Assembly: GCF_014306105.1 (NCBI RefSeq)
Contig: NZ_JACRVF010000001.1
Span: 62,001-126,000 of the forward strand
Length of the DNA: 64,000 nucleotides
Source: Pontibacter cellulosilyticus
GTDB lineage: Bacteria; Bacteroidota; Bacteroidia; Cytophagales; Hymenobacteraceae
Direction of reading: 5' to 3'
The notes under the pieces were generated by a model. That model was not told the DNA's origin and made no database searches. It worked only from the letters and a program-made list of their open reading frames with translations. The first letter of the stretch is position 1; each line of letters begins with the position of its first letter. Positions 35,108 to 43,678 of the stretch are shown here, piece after piece. A program made the position numbers and the translations under genes.

Positions 35108-36085
35108 CTATCTTCTTCTGCCGCCTTTTGCTCCGCCACTTCTTCCTTTTCCGCCTGTCGCAGTACCTTTCGATGCACCACGAGAGCCTCTCGCAGAATT
35201 TGATGTCTTAGGTTTGTCACGCTTACCGGCTGCAGCATTTTTACCACCTTTTGGGCTACCTCCAGGTCGTCCGGATTTGGCAGCAGGTGAGCCGCCGCTG
35301 CGGGATTTAGGTTTGCTGCTTTTTGCGGGAGCAGGAGCTTCGGCACGTTTTTTACCTATAGAGCCTTCCTCTGTTTTAGTTGAGCCCGCTACCAGGCGTT
35401 GCAGTTCTGCAATCTCTGTTTCGGTCATGTTTCGCCACTGGCCTAAAGGTATTTTGTTAAGTGACAAGTGCATGATACGTGTGCGCTGCAGGGTTTGTAC
35501 TTCGTAACCTAGCACCTCGCACATGCGGCGAATCTGGCGGTTCATACCTTGTGTAAGTATGATCCTGAACTTGTTTGCCCCCAGTTGCTCCACGAAACAC
35601 TTTTTAGTGTTCACGCCAAGTATAGAAACACCGCCACTCATCTTTTCTACAAAATCCTGGTTAATGGGCTTGTCAACTGTTACGATATACTCCTTTTCGT
35701 GCTTGTTTCCGGCTCGCAGAATCTTGTTTACTATATCACCGTCGTTGGTAAGTATGATCAGCCCCTCGGAGTCTTTGTCGAGGCGGCCAACCGGGAAAAT
35801 GCGTTCCGGGTAATTTGTAAAGCTGATGATGTTCTCGCGTTGCGAGGTGTCGGTGGTAGTCTCGATGCCTGCCGGTTTGTTCAGTAGTAAGTATACCGGC
35901 TCCACTGCATCTACCTGCAGAAGGTTTCCATCCACTCGCACCTTATCCTTAGCGGTTACTTTTGCGCCTACTTCGGGACGTTTACCGTTAACCATTACGC
36001 GTCCCTGCTCTATCATTTTATCGGCTTCGCGGCGTGAGCAGTAGCCAGAGTCGCTGATGAATTTATTTAGTCTGATCGGTTCCAT
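35108..36085 (-). CDS. rluF: 23S rRNA pseudouridine synthase, RluF type, with basic tail
   Basis: This 325-residue enzyme would isomerise uridine in 23S rRNA. The S4 domain at the N-terminus reads IRLNKFISDSGYCSRREADK. The pseudouridine synthase domain has LLLNKPAGIETT, the catalytic Asp motif FPVGRLDKDSEGLIILTND (Asp near residue 108) and the intact GMNRQIRRMCEVLGYEV motif. The last 85 residues are a low-complexity Ser/Gly/Lys/Arg/Ala tail ending GGRRR, longer than in the enterobacterial enzyme. It lies upstream of the diverged paralog on the same strand, separated by 236 bp of repeat-like sequence, and the two clearly arose by tandem duplication. Confidence 0.92.
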   Translation of the reverse strand: MEPIRLNKFISDSGYCSRREADKMIEQGRVMVNGKRPEVGAKVTAKDKVRVDGNLLQVDAVEPVYLLLNKPAGIETTTDTSQRENIISFTNYPERIFPVGRLDKDSEGLIILTNDGDIVNKILRAGNKHEKEYIVTVDKPINQDFVEKMSGGVSILGVNTKKCFVEQLGANKFRIILTQGMNRQIRRMCEVLGYEVQTLQRTRIMHLSLNKIPLGQWRNMTETEIAELQRLVAGSTKTEEGSIGKKRAEAPAPAKSSKPKSRSGGSPAAKSGRPGGSPKGGKNAAAGKRDKPKTSNSARGSRGASKGTATGGKGRSGGAKGGRRR

Positions 36086-36268
36086 GTGGTGCTGTGGCTG
36101 TTAAAAGCTTTCCGCAAAAATGCCTGCAGAAGCGTACAAGCCATTTATATGCTATACTTATATTTTCAAAAGTACGTTAAAGCTGCTGATTTACCTATTT
36201 TACAGCATGCGTGGAAACTAATTTGCTACGGCAGCGCTTCATAAATTACCCTAAACCATAAGCAAGGC

Positions 36269-36529
36269 ATGCAGGAATACTCTATGTTTGAGAGGCTCCC
36301 ATTCCGGAGCCAGGAGGAAGCGTTAGCGAAAGGCGGTACCATGCTTGCCCAACGTAAGCATAACGGCTGGACAGTTACACTCTATGCTCTTAACAATTCG
36401 TTTGTAGAGCTGTGGTCTGGAGAGATGGTGCAGGTATACAGTACCTTTAAAAAGTCAGCCAATGCCGTGGCTATACTTGAGCCTTATGCAGATGTAATAG
36501 ATGTGAAGGATGTGTTTGATCTTTGGTAG
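36269..36529 (+). CDS. Hypothetical protein, 86 residues
   Basis: This small soluble protein was not recognised. It starts MQEYSMFERLPFRSQEEALA and contains a compact strand-rich core (NGWTVTLYALNNSFVELW, MVQVYSTFKKSANAVAILEP) followed by an acidic helix (YADVIDVKDVFDLW). Its length, composition and clean ATG suggest a real gene, alone and divergent from the pseudouridine synthase gene. No signal peptide or membrane helix is present. The sequence contains one CTATACTTGA word but no other special feature. Confidence 0.6.
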   Translation: MQEYSMFERLPFRSQEEALAKGGTMLAQRKHNGWTVTLYALNNSFVELWSGEMVQVYSTFKKSANAVAILEPYADVIDVKDVFDLW

Positions 36530-36666
36530 ATCTTTTTCATTATTTCCCTTTCCTGACGCAAGTGTTAAGCGAAGAGTTAGTTCTGGGGTATGATGACCAC
36601 CCTTTAGACATGCGAAAGATATCAGGATGTAGAGAGGTAATATATTGTGTTTCTTTTTCTGATGAT

Positions 36667-36775
36667 AAAGACCTCGCAGCGTCCGGAGGTCCTGCGAGCG
36701 TCTAGGGTGGAAGTGCCATCAATAACGTAGCTCACGTCAGACACTCGCGGGTCATAAAGACGCCGCGAGGTCTTT
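36667..36775. repeat. REP-like palindromic element
   Basis: AAAGACCTCGCAGCGTC (36667-36683) pairs with GACGCCGCGAGGTCTTT (36759-36775), with a single non-pairing position. A smaller inner hairpin, CTCGCAG / CTGCGAG, lies just inside the left arm. Elements reading ACCTCGC...GCGAGGT are recognisable as dispersed intergenic palindromes in this phylum. No T run suggests a terminator. Confidence 0.65.
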
Positions 36776-36859
36776 GTAATTCTTGCTTATTTTGAAGGCT
36801 CCCTGCCATGTCAAGTCACAGGTTACGCTAATGCCGAAGACTTGCGCCATCGAAAGTAT

Positions 36860-36907
36860 AAAACAGAAAGGACCGCCAATAATATCAATGGCGGTCCTTT
36901 CTGTTTT
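36860..36907 (-). terminator. Rho-independent terminator of the zinc metalloprotease gene
   Basis: A long stem, about 19 bp (AAAACAGAAAGGACCGCCA / TGGCGGTCCTTTCTGTTTT), encloses a 10-nt loop. It lies 19 bp past the minus-strand stop at 36927. On the minus strand it is followed by TTTTATACTTT, which includes one copy of the AAGTATAA word. Confidence 0.88.
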
Positions 36908-36926
36908 ACTTCATTTGCTTTGTAAA

Positions 36927-39374
36927 CTACTCACATCCAATCACCTCACCGCTACCAATTGGGGCACCAGGAGGCAGGTCAAGCGAACGGCTAGGTTTGA
37001 TCTCTTCCGTTACAGGACGGTTCAGGCGATCCAGTGCAAAGGCTAGGTGTGCCTGGTAAGGACTGCTGCTGCCTTCGTTGCGTTTGCGGTTGGCATAATC
37101 CTTAATCTGCTGCAGCGCTGCGGTGGCAATGGCACGTGCCTGGTAAGAGGTATTTTCGTTATGGGCTAGCTGTAGCAGGTGCGTTAATACCAGTTGCTCC
37201 GTCTGCATCTGCACTACCTCCTGCAGGCCTTTTTCACGACGTGCTTTCCATGTTTTATCGATTAACTGCTCCGTTACATCCTGCAGGCCAAGGCTGCTGT
37301 GGCGGGCATTCAGTTCTACCAAACGTGAGGCGCGTTCCGGGTGCAGCAACAACGAAAGCGAAAAATCAGCTGAGGCCTCAGCGGCTGCCAATGGGTCGAA
37401 GGTAAGGCCGGTGCGTTTTGCGAAAAGCTCACGGTTGTTTCCTAAACCTGGGGCACGGGGCGGTATTAGTTTTATTATATCCTCAGGCAGCGTGAGCACT
37501 TCCGATGAGATGGTGCGCAACATTCCGTCCAGGGCTTTCTGCTGATCGCTTTTGCTTACCGGCTCCGTTACAACCTGCTTGTCGCCGCGGGTAGCGTACG
37601 TATAATTTAACCCACCAACTAATTTTGATGCAGCTTCGGTTTGGTAACGGTGGAAGTTATAGATCGGCACCAGCACATCCTCCAGGGTGCTCATAGCTGC
37701 TCCGGGCTTAATGTTTTCCTCTGAAAAGTTTTTCAGGGCCTTCTCGCGAATTCGCAGCACATTGGCAAGTTCCTCGGCAGCATTCAAGCCGTTGTCCCAT
37801 AAGTGTGCAACCGGGTGTGCACCGCCAGCTGCACGTGCGTCTCTGTCAGAAATAAACAGTAGCCCTTCTTTGGCACCTTGCTGCAGAATCTCATTCAGTG
37901 CCTTCTGCTCATTCGTGCCTTTCGGAAAATCCTGGTAACCATACATAATAGCCACTTTGTCCCAGGCACCGATACCGGTTTCATATGCTTTGCTCAGGTC
38001 GATATTTCCGGCGCGGTTCAGCTTTACCATCGGGTGCGGGTAATCCATAACCGAGGCATTCTCGTTTGAGCTGGCGGCATAGTTGTGCATAATACCCAAC
38101 GTATGGCCAACCTCATGAGCTGACAGCTGGCGGATACGTGCCAGTGCCATTTCCATCATCTCTTTACTCGCCGGCTTTCCATCTTCGTAAGGTGCCAGTA
38201 AACCTTCCGCGATCATGTAATCCTGACGCACGCGCAGTGAGCCTAATGAAACATGGCCTTTCACAATCTCGCCTGTACGTGGATCTACTACAGTGGCACC
38301 GTAAGACCAACCGCGCGTGCTGCGGTGTACCCACTGAATAATGTTGTAGCGCACATCCATCGGGTCGGCTGTATCGGGTAGTACTTCCACCTGGAAAGCA
38401 TTCTTATAGCCGGCTGCTTCATAAGCCTGATTCCACCAACGTGCTCCTTCTACCAGGGCAGAGCGGATAGGCTCCGGTGCACCGTTGTCTACATAATAAA
38501 TAATCGGCTTCACAGCTTCGGATACTTTGGCAGTTGGGTTTTTCTTCTGAAGGCGGTGGCGGGCAATAAAGCGTTTGTCTATGTTCTCGTCAACAGGGGT
38601 GGAGTAATCGAAATAGGAGATGCCAAAGTAACCGGCACGTGGATCCATTTGCCGTGGTTGAAAATTACTGTCCGGCAGCTGTATAAAGGAGTGGTGCTGG
38701 CGCAGCGTAAGTGCATTTACATCCGGTGCTACCTCGCGCACGTAGCGTCCGGCATCCTCGCCACCTGTAAACGTGAGGGTAGCTTCAAACTCGGTGTTCT
38801 TTGGGAAATTCTTCGTGCGTGGCAAGTATAAGGCAGAGCGGCTGGCGTCCAGCTTATAGTTTCCCTGGCGGCTGCGTTTTATACTTCCCACCACATCATG
38901 TGCATCGCGAAGAAGGAAATCAGTAGCATCAACGAGTACTTTATTTCCTTCGGCAGCTTCTGCTTTAAAACCCCAAAGTATAGACTGGGCAAAAGACTCT
39001 TCCACGGCACGGCGTTCGTTCGGATTATTGGAAGTAGCGCGGTAGGCCAGGTTTGGCTGCACCAGCATCACTTTCGGCCCCTGCCTGTTAAAGTATACCA
39101 CCTTAGTGCTGCCCAGTTGGCCACGGTCCAAGCCAATGTCATTAGAACCCAGTCCGGCAGGCAGTGAGTTTACATACAGAAACTCCTGGTTCAGCTTATC
39201 GATCTCCAGCCAGATTTTACCGCTGGCATCGTCGTAGTAAAAAGTGAAATAACCGGGGTAGCGTTTCATGCCTTCGGTTTTGGAGGCAATGCTCGGTAGC
39301 TTTTGCGCCATGGCCATACTTGAAGAGAGCACAAGCAGTAATAGCCACAGGCCTTTAAATAAGGGTGATTTCAT
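36927..39374 (-). CDS. Secreted zinc-dependent metalloprotease (DUF5117/DUF5118 type)
   Basis: This 815-residue protein has a clear signal peptide (SPLFKGLWLLLLVLSSSMAMAQ). The N-terminal DUF5118/DUF5117-like region is followed by a metzincin catalytic domain with the zinc motif AHEVGHTLGIMHNYAAS near residue 417, and a Met-turn-like ASVMDYPHP just after it. The C-terminal 300 residues are helical. The protein is secreted or periplasmic. Members of this Bacteroidota group are of unknown substrate but keep the full HExxHxxGxxH site, as here. It is a single gene, closed by a strong terminator. Confidence 0.93.
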   Translation of the reverse strand: MKSPLFKGLWLLLLVLSSSMAMAQKLPSIASKTEGMKRYPGYFTFYYDDASGKIWLEIDKLNQEFLYVNSLPAGLGSNDIGLDRGQLGSTKVVYFNRQGPKVMLVQPNLAYRATSNNPNERRAVEESFAQSILWGFKAEAAEGNKVLVDATDFLLRDAHDVVGSIKRSRQGNYKLDASRSALYLPRTKNFPKNTEFEATLTFTGGEDAGRYVREVAPDVNALTLRQHHSFIQLPDSNFQPRQMDPRAGYFGISYFDYSTPVDENIDKRFIARHRLQKKNPTAKVSEAVKPIIYYVDNGAPEPIRSALVEGARWWNQAYEAAGYKNAFQVEVLPDTADPMDVRYNIIQWVHRSTRGWSYGATVVDPRTGEIVKGHVSLGSLRVRQDYMIAEGLLAPYEDGKPASKEMMEMALARIRQLSAHEVGHTLGIMHNYAASSNENASVMDYPHPMVKLNRAGNIDLSKAYETGIGAWDKVAIMYGYQDFPKGTNEQKALNEILQQGAKEGLLFISDRDARAAGGAHPVAHLWDNGLNAAEELANVLRIREKALKNFSEENIKPGAAMSTLEDVLVPIYNFHRYQTEAASKLVGGLNYTYATRGDKQVVTEPVSKSDQQKALDGMLRTISSEVLTLPEDIIKLIPPRAPGLGNNRELFAKRTGLTFDPLAAAEASADFSLSLLLHPERASRLVELNARHSSLGLQDVTEQLIDKTWKARREKGLQEVVQMQTEQLVLTHLLQLAHNENTSYQARAIATAALQQIKDYANRKRNEGSSSPYQAHLAFALDRLNRPVTEEIKPSRSLDLPPGAPIGSGEVIGCE

Positions 39375-39591
39375 GTTTTATGGTAAGGTTAGTATAGGTT
39401 GATGATGTAATATAAGGAATTATAAGGATTTGCTAGCCTTGTAATCCTGTTGTTCTAGAGAGTTGACGGTTCCGGTTTATACTTTCAGCAGTCACTAAAG
39501 CCGATGCCAACTGAGCCAAAACTGCACTTTGCAACACTAAATTTCTTATCTTCCCGTATACCAAAAAACCTTAACCAGACACACAAAAATT

Positions 39592-40008
39592 ATGAAAAAC
39601 ACATGCACAATGCTGGGCCTGGGCCTGCTACTAGTGGCTTGCGGAGGAGAAAAATCTGAGTATGATAAATACTATGAGAGCGATTATGAAGCCGATACAA
39701 CACAAATAACAGGACCTGTGCCGCAGGCCGGCGGAGAGCAGGTTCAGATGGACAAGGGCGCAAAGCTGATCTCTCTTTCAGATTGTCTTGCCTGCCACCG
39801 CGAAAACGAAAAGCTGGTGGGTCCTGCCTATGTGGATGTAGCCAACAAGTATGAATCCAATGACAAGAACATCGACTACCTGGCCGGGAAGATCATAGAA
39901 GGTGGTTCCGGTGTTTGGGGAGAAGTACCGATGACTCCGCATCCCAACATCAGCCAGGAAGATGCCCGCGAAATGGCCAGGTACATCTTAACATTACGAG
40001 ATCAATAA
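39592..40008 (+). CDS. Lipoprotein c-type cytochrome (small, c551/c552-like)
   Basis: This 138-residue protein has a lipobox (LLLVACGG, Cys17), a short acidic linker and a single-heme cytochrome c domain. The heme motif is CLACH (Cys65, Cys68, His69), and the distal Met is probably Met113 in GEVPMTPHPNI. The domain ends in the helical EDAREMARYILTLRDQ, typical of small class I cytochromes. It would be anchored on the periplasmic face and carry electrons. It is the first of four same-strand genes (DUF1080, SMP-30, alcohol dehydrogenase) spaced 7-33 bp apart, and may be the electron acceptor in that set. Confidence 0.93.
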   Translation: MKNTCTMLGLGLLLVACGGEKSEYDKYYESDYEADTTQITGPVPQAGGEQVQMDKGAKLISLSDCLACHRENEKLVGPAYVDVANKYESNDKNIDYLAGKIIEGGSGVWGEVPMTPHPNISQEDAREMARYILTLRDQ

Positions 40009-40041
40009 GCTTTTTATACTTCCTTCAAGTGTCTTAAACAA

Positions 40042-40656
40042 ATGCAGGACTGGAAGCCTCTGTTTGATGGCAACTCTTTGCAAGGGTGGCACCGGTATGG
40101 CAAAGATACCGTGGGCATTGCCTGGAGAGCAGAGGCTGGTGTACTGCACTTCGTCCCGGTCCAACACGACAGAGGTGACCTAGTAACGGAAGAGAGCTTT
40201 GAGAATTTTCATTTGAAACTGGAGTGGAAGGTCTCAGAGGGCGGGAACAGTGCCCTTTTGTTTTACGTGCAGGATGATCCGGAGCGGTTTGAGTACACCT
40301 GGAAATCAGGCCCTGAAATACAGTTGCTGGACAACCAACGTCACCCCGATGCCTTTAAACCTAAAAGCAAGGCAGGAGATTTGTATGATCTAATAGCAGC
40401 AGAAGAAGATGTGGTAAAACCAGCTGGCGAGTGGAACAGTACGGAAGTAATTTGTGACCATGGCCGCCTTAGTATAAAGATGAATACTAAAACCATACTT
40501 ACCACAACACTCTGGGATGAGCACTGGCAGGAGTTAATAGCGCACAGTAAGTTTGCTGACATTCCGGGGTATGGCTTGTTCAGGTCGGGTAAAATTGCCT
40601 TGCAGGACCACGAGGATGAAGTATGGTTTAGAAACATATTTATCAGAGAATTATAG
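40042..40656 (+). CDS. DUF1080 (3-keto-disaccharide hydrolase-like) protein
   Basis: This 204-residue protein is a single DUF1080 beta-sandwich domain. Family blocks are WKPLFDGNSLQGWHRYG at the N-terminus, NFHLKLEWKVSEGGNSALLF, and EIQLLDNQRHPDAF with the LYDLI segment after it. The C-terminus reads GLFRSGKIALQDHEDEVWFRNIF. Some DUF1080 proteins hydrolyse 3-keto-glucosides. Unusually for the family no signal peptide is visible, so this copy may be cytoplasmic, unless a different start is used. It lies 33 bp after the cytochrome gene and 7 bp before the SMP-30 gene. Confidence 0.92.
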   Translation: MQDWKPLFDGNSLQGWHRYGKDTVGIAWRAEAGVLHFVPVQHDRGDLVTEESFENFHLKLEWKVSEGGNSALLFYVQDDPERFEYTWKSGPEIQLLDNQRHPDAFKPKSKAGDLYDLIAAEEDVVKPAGEWNSTEVICDHGRLSIKMNTKTILTTTLWDEHWQELIAHSKFADIPGYGLFRSGKIALQDHEDEVWFRNIFIREL

Positions 40657-40663
40657 TATTACC

Positions 40664-41581
40664 ATGCCTAAAACCAACTCATCAGACAGCCTTACTGCAA
40701 CACTTGAACTTGATGCCAAAGCCAGGTTAGGAGAGGGCGCGCTGTGGCACCCAACAGAGCAGGTGCTGTATTGGGTGGATATTGAAGGAAAGGCGCTGCA
40801 CCTGTATGATCCTGAAACAAAAAAAGACAAAGCCTTTGATGTGGGGGAACGCATCGGAACGGTGGTGCCAGTAGAAAACGGAGGAGCCCTAGTGGCGCTG
40901 CAGAATGGTATCTTTCACATCGACACAAGGTCCGGAGAGCTACGTTTTCTTACTAATCCAATCAAAGCAGATGATATTCGGTTTAATGATGGAAAATGTG
41001 ACCCAGCCGGCCGTTTCTGGGTTGGTACGATGGCCCTGGACACCAGAGTCGGAGCAGCCGACCTGTACATGCTCGACCTGGATGGAAAGGTGCATCATAA
41101 GCTGGATAAGCTGACCATTTCCAACGGCATTGTATGGTCGCTTGATAAAAAGACGATGTACTTTACAGACACCAAAACCCAAGAGGTAAAGGCTTATGAT
41201 TATGATAATGAAACCGGGGAGATAAGTAACGGCAGCGTGATCATCAATATCCCCGAAGAAGAGGGCTCGCCGGACGGAATGACACTGGATTCAGACGGTA
41301 ATTTGTGGATTGCTTTACATGGTGGTGGGGGTGTAGCAAAGTATAACCCTAAAACCGGAGAGCAGCTGCAGAAAGTAAAAGTACCCACTGACAATACCAC
41401 TTCCTGTGGCTTTGGTGGTAAAAACCTGGACACGCTCTACATTACAACTGCCAAAGAGTGGCAAAGCGAAGAGAAACTGAAAACCTATCCGAAAAGCGGC
41501 GGTTTGTTTTCTGTAAAACCGGGTGTGCGTGGAGTGCCTGCCAACTTTTACAGAGGTCCTGTACAGGGTCTTTCGGCTTAA
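40664..41581 (+). CDS. SMP-30/gluconolactonase/LRE family protein
   Basis: This is a 305-residue six-bladed beta-propeller lactonase-like enzyme, predicted cytoplasmic. Metal and substrate residues of the family are in LGEGALWHPTEQVLYWVDIE (Glu), FNDGKCDPAGRFWVGTM (Asn, Asp), ISNGIVWSLDKKTMYFTDT (Asn) and EGSPDGMTLDSDGNLWIAL (Asp). It ends FYRGPVQGLSA. Such proteins open sugar lactones to acids. The reading frame is open from 40553, but ATG at 40664 avoids the overlap and gives the family length. It stands between a DUF1080 gene and a zinc alcohol dehydrogenase gene, which fits a sugar-oxidation pathway. Confidence 0.92.
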   Translation: MPKTNSSDSLTATLELDAKARLGEGALWHPTEQVLYWVDIEGKALHLYDPETKKDKAFDVGERIGTVVPVENGGALVALQNGIFHIDTRSGELRFLTNPIKADDIRFNDGKCDPAGRFWVGTMALDTRVGAADLYMLDLDGKVHHKLDKLTISNGIVWSLDKKTMYFTDTKTQEVKAYDYDNETGEISNGSVIINIPEEEGSPDGMTLDSDGNLWIALHGGGGVAKYNPKTGEQLQKVKVPTDNTTSCGFGGKNLDTLYITTAKEWQSEEKLKTYPKSGGLFSVKPGVRGVPANFYRGPVQGLSA

Positions 41582-41611
41582 AAATGACAATACTTTATAA
41601 CTATAAGAACT

Positions 41612-42658
41612 ATGATACAAACGAAAGGATTCGCGGCCTACGATGCCACTTCAGACTTGAAACCCTATGACTTCGAACGACGTGATGTTGGGGCCAATGA
41701 TGTAAAGATTGAGATACTGTACTGCGGCATCTGCCACTCAGATCTGCACCATGTAAAAGGCGAGTGGGGTGAAATTTTATACCCATCCGTACCTGGCCAT
41801 GAGATTGTGGGACGTGTTGTGCAAGTGGGTGCTGAAGTAAAGAAGTTTAAAGAAGGTGATATGGCTGGTGTAGGTTGTTTTGTAGACTCCTGCCGCCATT
41901 GCCATAGCTGTCGCGAAGGGCTGGAGCAGTATTGCGAAAACGGATTTGTGGCAACCTATGGCGGTCAGGCAAAAGACGGCAGCGCACCTACACAAGGAGG
42001 CTATTCTAACAACATAGTGGTAGATGAGCAGTATGTGCTGCGGGTGCCTATGAACATGGATCTGTCAAGGGTTGCACCTTTGCTTTGCGCTGGTATTACA
42101 ACCTATTCACCGATCAGGGAATGGAAAATAGGAGAGGGCCATAAAGTAGGCATTGTTGGTTTAGGCGGCCTTGGGCATATGGCGGTAAAAATTGCTGCCT
42201 CCAAGGGGGCTGATGTAACGGTGCTGAGTACCTCTCCCGAAAAAGCGAAAGATGCCCATGAACTGGGTGCACATAATTTTGCCAATACCCGCGATAAAGA
42301 TACGGTCAAAAGTATGGTCAATACATTTGATTTCATCATCAACACGGTGTCTGCCCCGCATGATTACAACATGTACATGAACATGCTGAAGCGCGATGGC
42401 ACGATGATTCTCTTAGGCGCACCACCGGCTCCTGCTGAGATCATGGCGGGCAACCTGCTGTTTAAGCGTCGCCGTCTGGTAGGTTCGCTTATAGGTGGCA
42501 TTGCCGAAACTCAGGAAATGCTAGACTACTGTGCCACGCACAACATACTTTCGGATGTGGAAGTAATCCCGATCGACTATGTAAATGAGGCCTATGAACG
42601 TATGGTGAAAGGAGATGTAAAGTATAGGTTTGTGATTGATATGGCGAGCCTGAAGTAA
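41612..42658 (+). CDS. NAD(P)-dependent zinc alcohol dehydrogenase (YahK/cinnamyl-alcohol type)
   Basis: This is a 348-residue medium-chain dehydrogenase. The catalytic zinc site is in YCGICHSDLHH and VPGHEIVG. The structural zinc Cys set is DSCRHCHSCREGLEQYC with the 2-2-7 spacing. The Rossmann motif is GIVGLGGLGHMAVKIAAS. These resemble the YahK broad-aldehyde reductases, which reduce aldehydes with NADPH. The start MIQTKGFAAYD is standard. It lies 30 bp downstream of the SMP-30 gene and ends at a strong terminator, which closes the four-gene unit. Confidence 0.93.
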   Translation: MIQTKGFAAYDATSDLKPYDFERRDVGANDVKIEILYCGICHSDLHHVKGEWGEILYPSVPGHEIVGRVVQVGAEVKKFKEGDMAGVGCFVDSCRHCHSCREGLEQYCENGFVATYGGQAKDGSAPTQGGYSNNIVVDEQYVLRVPMNMDLSRVAPLLCAGITTYSPIREWKIGEGHKVGIVGLGGLGHMAVKIAASKGADVTVLSTSPEKAKDAHELGAHNFANTRDKDTVKSMVNTFDFIINTVSAPHDYNMYMNMLKRDGTMILLGAPPAPAEIMAGNLLFKRRRLVGSLIGGIAETQEMLDYCATHNILSDVEVIPIDYVNEAYERMVKGDVKYRFVIDMASLK

Positions 42659-42665
42659 TTTTGAG

Positions 42666-42695
42666 AGCCTCTGCTGTTATAGCAGAGGCTTTTTT
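42666..42695 (+). terminator. Rho-independent terminator after the alcohol dehydrogenase gene
   Basis: AGCCTCTGCT pairs perfectly with AGCAGAGGCT around a 5-nt loop, followed by five T (42691-42695). It begins 8 bp after the stop at 42658. Confidence 0.92.
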
Positions 42696-42705
42696 CTGTG
42701 ACACC

Positions 42706-42919
42706 TGGTCCAACTACCCCTGCCCCTCCTTATCCAAGGAGGGGAGTTTTTACTTACTGCTTCTTCTATAATCTTGATCTCTACTGCCTTTCCTTATTAT
42801 CACCTTAAGCGAGCTTTTGTGAAGAGATGTTAAGCACAAGCTACAGTGCATTAAGTTTTGCAGAAGTAACAGCAGAGTTCCCCTCCTTGGATAAGGAGGG
42901 GCAGGGGTGGTTGGACCCA
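42706..42919. repeat. About 214-bp MITE-like element with 40-bp inverted repeats (copy 1)
   Basis: The left arm (42706-42746) and the right arm (42877-42919) are near-perfect inverted repeats, with TGGTCCAACTACCCCTGCC on the left edge. Each arm contains its own palindrome (CCCCTCCTTATCCAAGGAGGGG type, loop ATCC). The 130-bp centre has no coding frame. The copy at 52318-52536 has similar arms and a centre that matches in inverted orientation. It fills the gap between the alcohol dehydrogenase terminator and the methyltransferase gene. Confidence 0.9.
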
Positions 42920-42932
42920 GTACTGCAAAAAA

Positions 42933-43559
42933 TTATCCGGCCTTTCGCAGCACAAACGTCGTCATACTTCTTTCCTGCTCTACCAGCACCGTTTTAAGTG
43001 GCTCCAGCATCTCTGCATTTATTTCAGCAATAATCTCCCGCAGCAGCGCTTCATCAGCGAGAAACCAAACCGGCCCGTGCGGCATCTGGTACATTCTCTC
43101 TCCAACCTGCTGCAGCTTTCCTTCCATACCTATGGTTGTACTTAACCGGCAGAAAAGCATGCCTCCCGGCTTTAGCACATGCCAAAGCTCTTGCACCATA
43201 CTTCTGAAATGTTCCTCTGATTTGGCAAAATGTAATACAGCGCTGCAGATCACTACATCAAAGGCAGCATCAGCAAAAGGTACAGCACTCAGATCAGCTA
43301 CAACAAAGTTTTTCGGAGAAAGGGCAGGGGCCAGTTCAGATGCCATACTTTTCACTTTGTCGATTGCTTCTGCCGATACATCCGCTCCGTATACTTTAAC
43401 TCCCGCCTGTATAAGGTACTGTATATTTCTGCCTTCGCCGCAACCGGCATCCAACAGTTTAACTCCTTTGGAAATCCGTCCTTTTAGCAGTTGATCAAAC
43501 AGGTAAATGTCGATGTTGCCAAAGTGTGCAGCGAGTGAAGTTAATGGTATGTGAAACAT
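42933..43559 (-). CDS. Class I SAM-dependent methyltransferase
   Basis: This 208-residue protein has the Rossmann-like methyltransferase fold: motif I is LLDAGCGEGRNIQYL (about residues 36-50), the acidic residue ending strand 2 is in VYGADVS, motif II is AAFDVVICSAVLHF and the following helix carries WHVLKPGGMLFCRL. The substrate is not predictable; small-molecule methyltransferases of this type are common. The N-terminus reads FHIPLTSLAAHFGNIDIYLF. It is divergent from hutU across a 119-bp gap. Confidence 0.88.
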   Translation of the reverse strand: MFHIPLTSLAAHFGNIDIYLFDQLLKGRISKGVKLLDAGCGEGRNIQYLIQAGVKVYGADVSAEAIDKVKSMASELAPALSPKNFVVADLSAVPFADAAFDVVICSAVLHFAKSEEHFRSMVQELWHVLKPGGMLFCRLSTTIGMEGKLQQVGERMYQMPHGPVWFLADEALLREIIAEINAEMLEPLKTVLVEQERSMTTFVLRKAG

Positions 43560-43678
43560 GAAATTGGGCGTTATTTAAGTATGACAAACGTGTTCGCAGA
43601 GCTAATTTAAGTATACTTTTCCTGCCATTTTCTATATTTTTGTTGCATATTGAAGCCTGACAGAAGTATAAAACAACT

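Larger units (their letters stand above)
36530..36926. other. 397-bp intergenic region with REP-like palindrome and a terminator
   Basis: No coding frame is believed here. The region contains a palindromic repeat (36667-36775) and a terminator (36860-36907) for the minus-strand metalloprotease gene. The remainder is unremarkable AT-rich sequence. Confidence 0.6.

Noticed and set aside
43635-43642. TATTTTTG as the -7 element of a hutU promoter
   Set aside because: It fits TAnnTTTG, but no TTTG-like -33 element lies 17-23 bp upstream.
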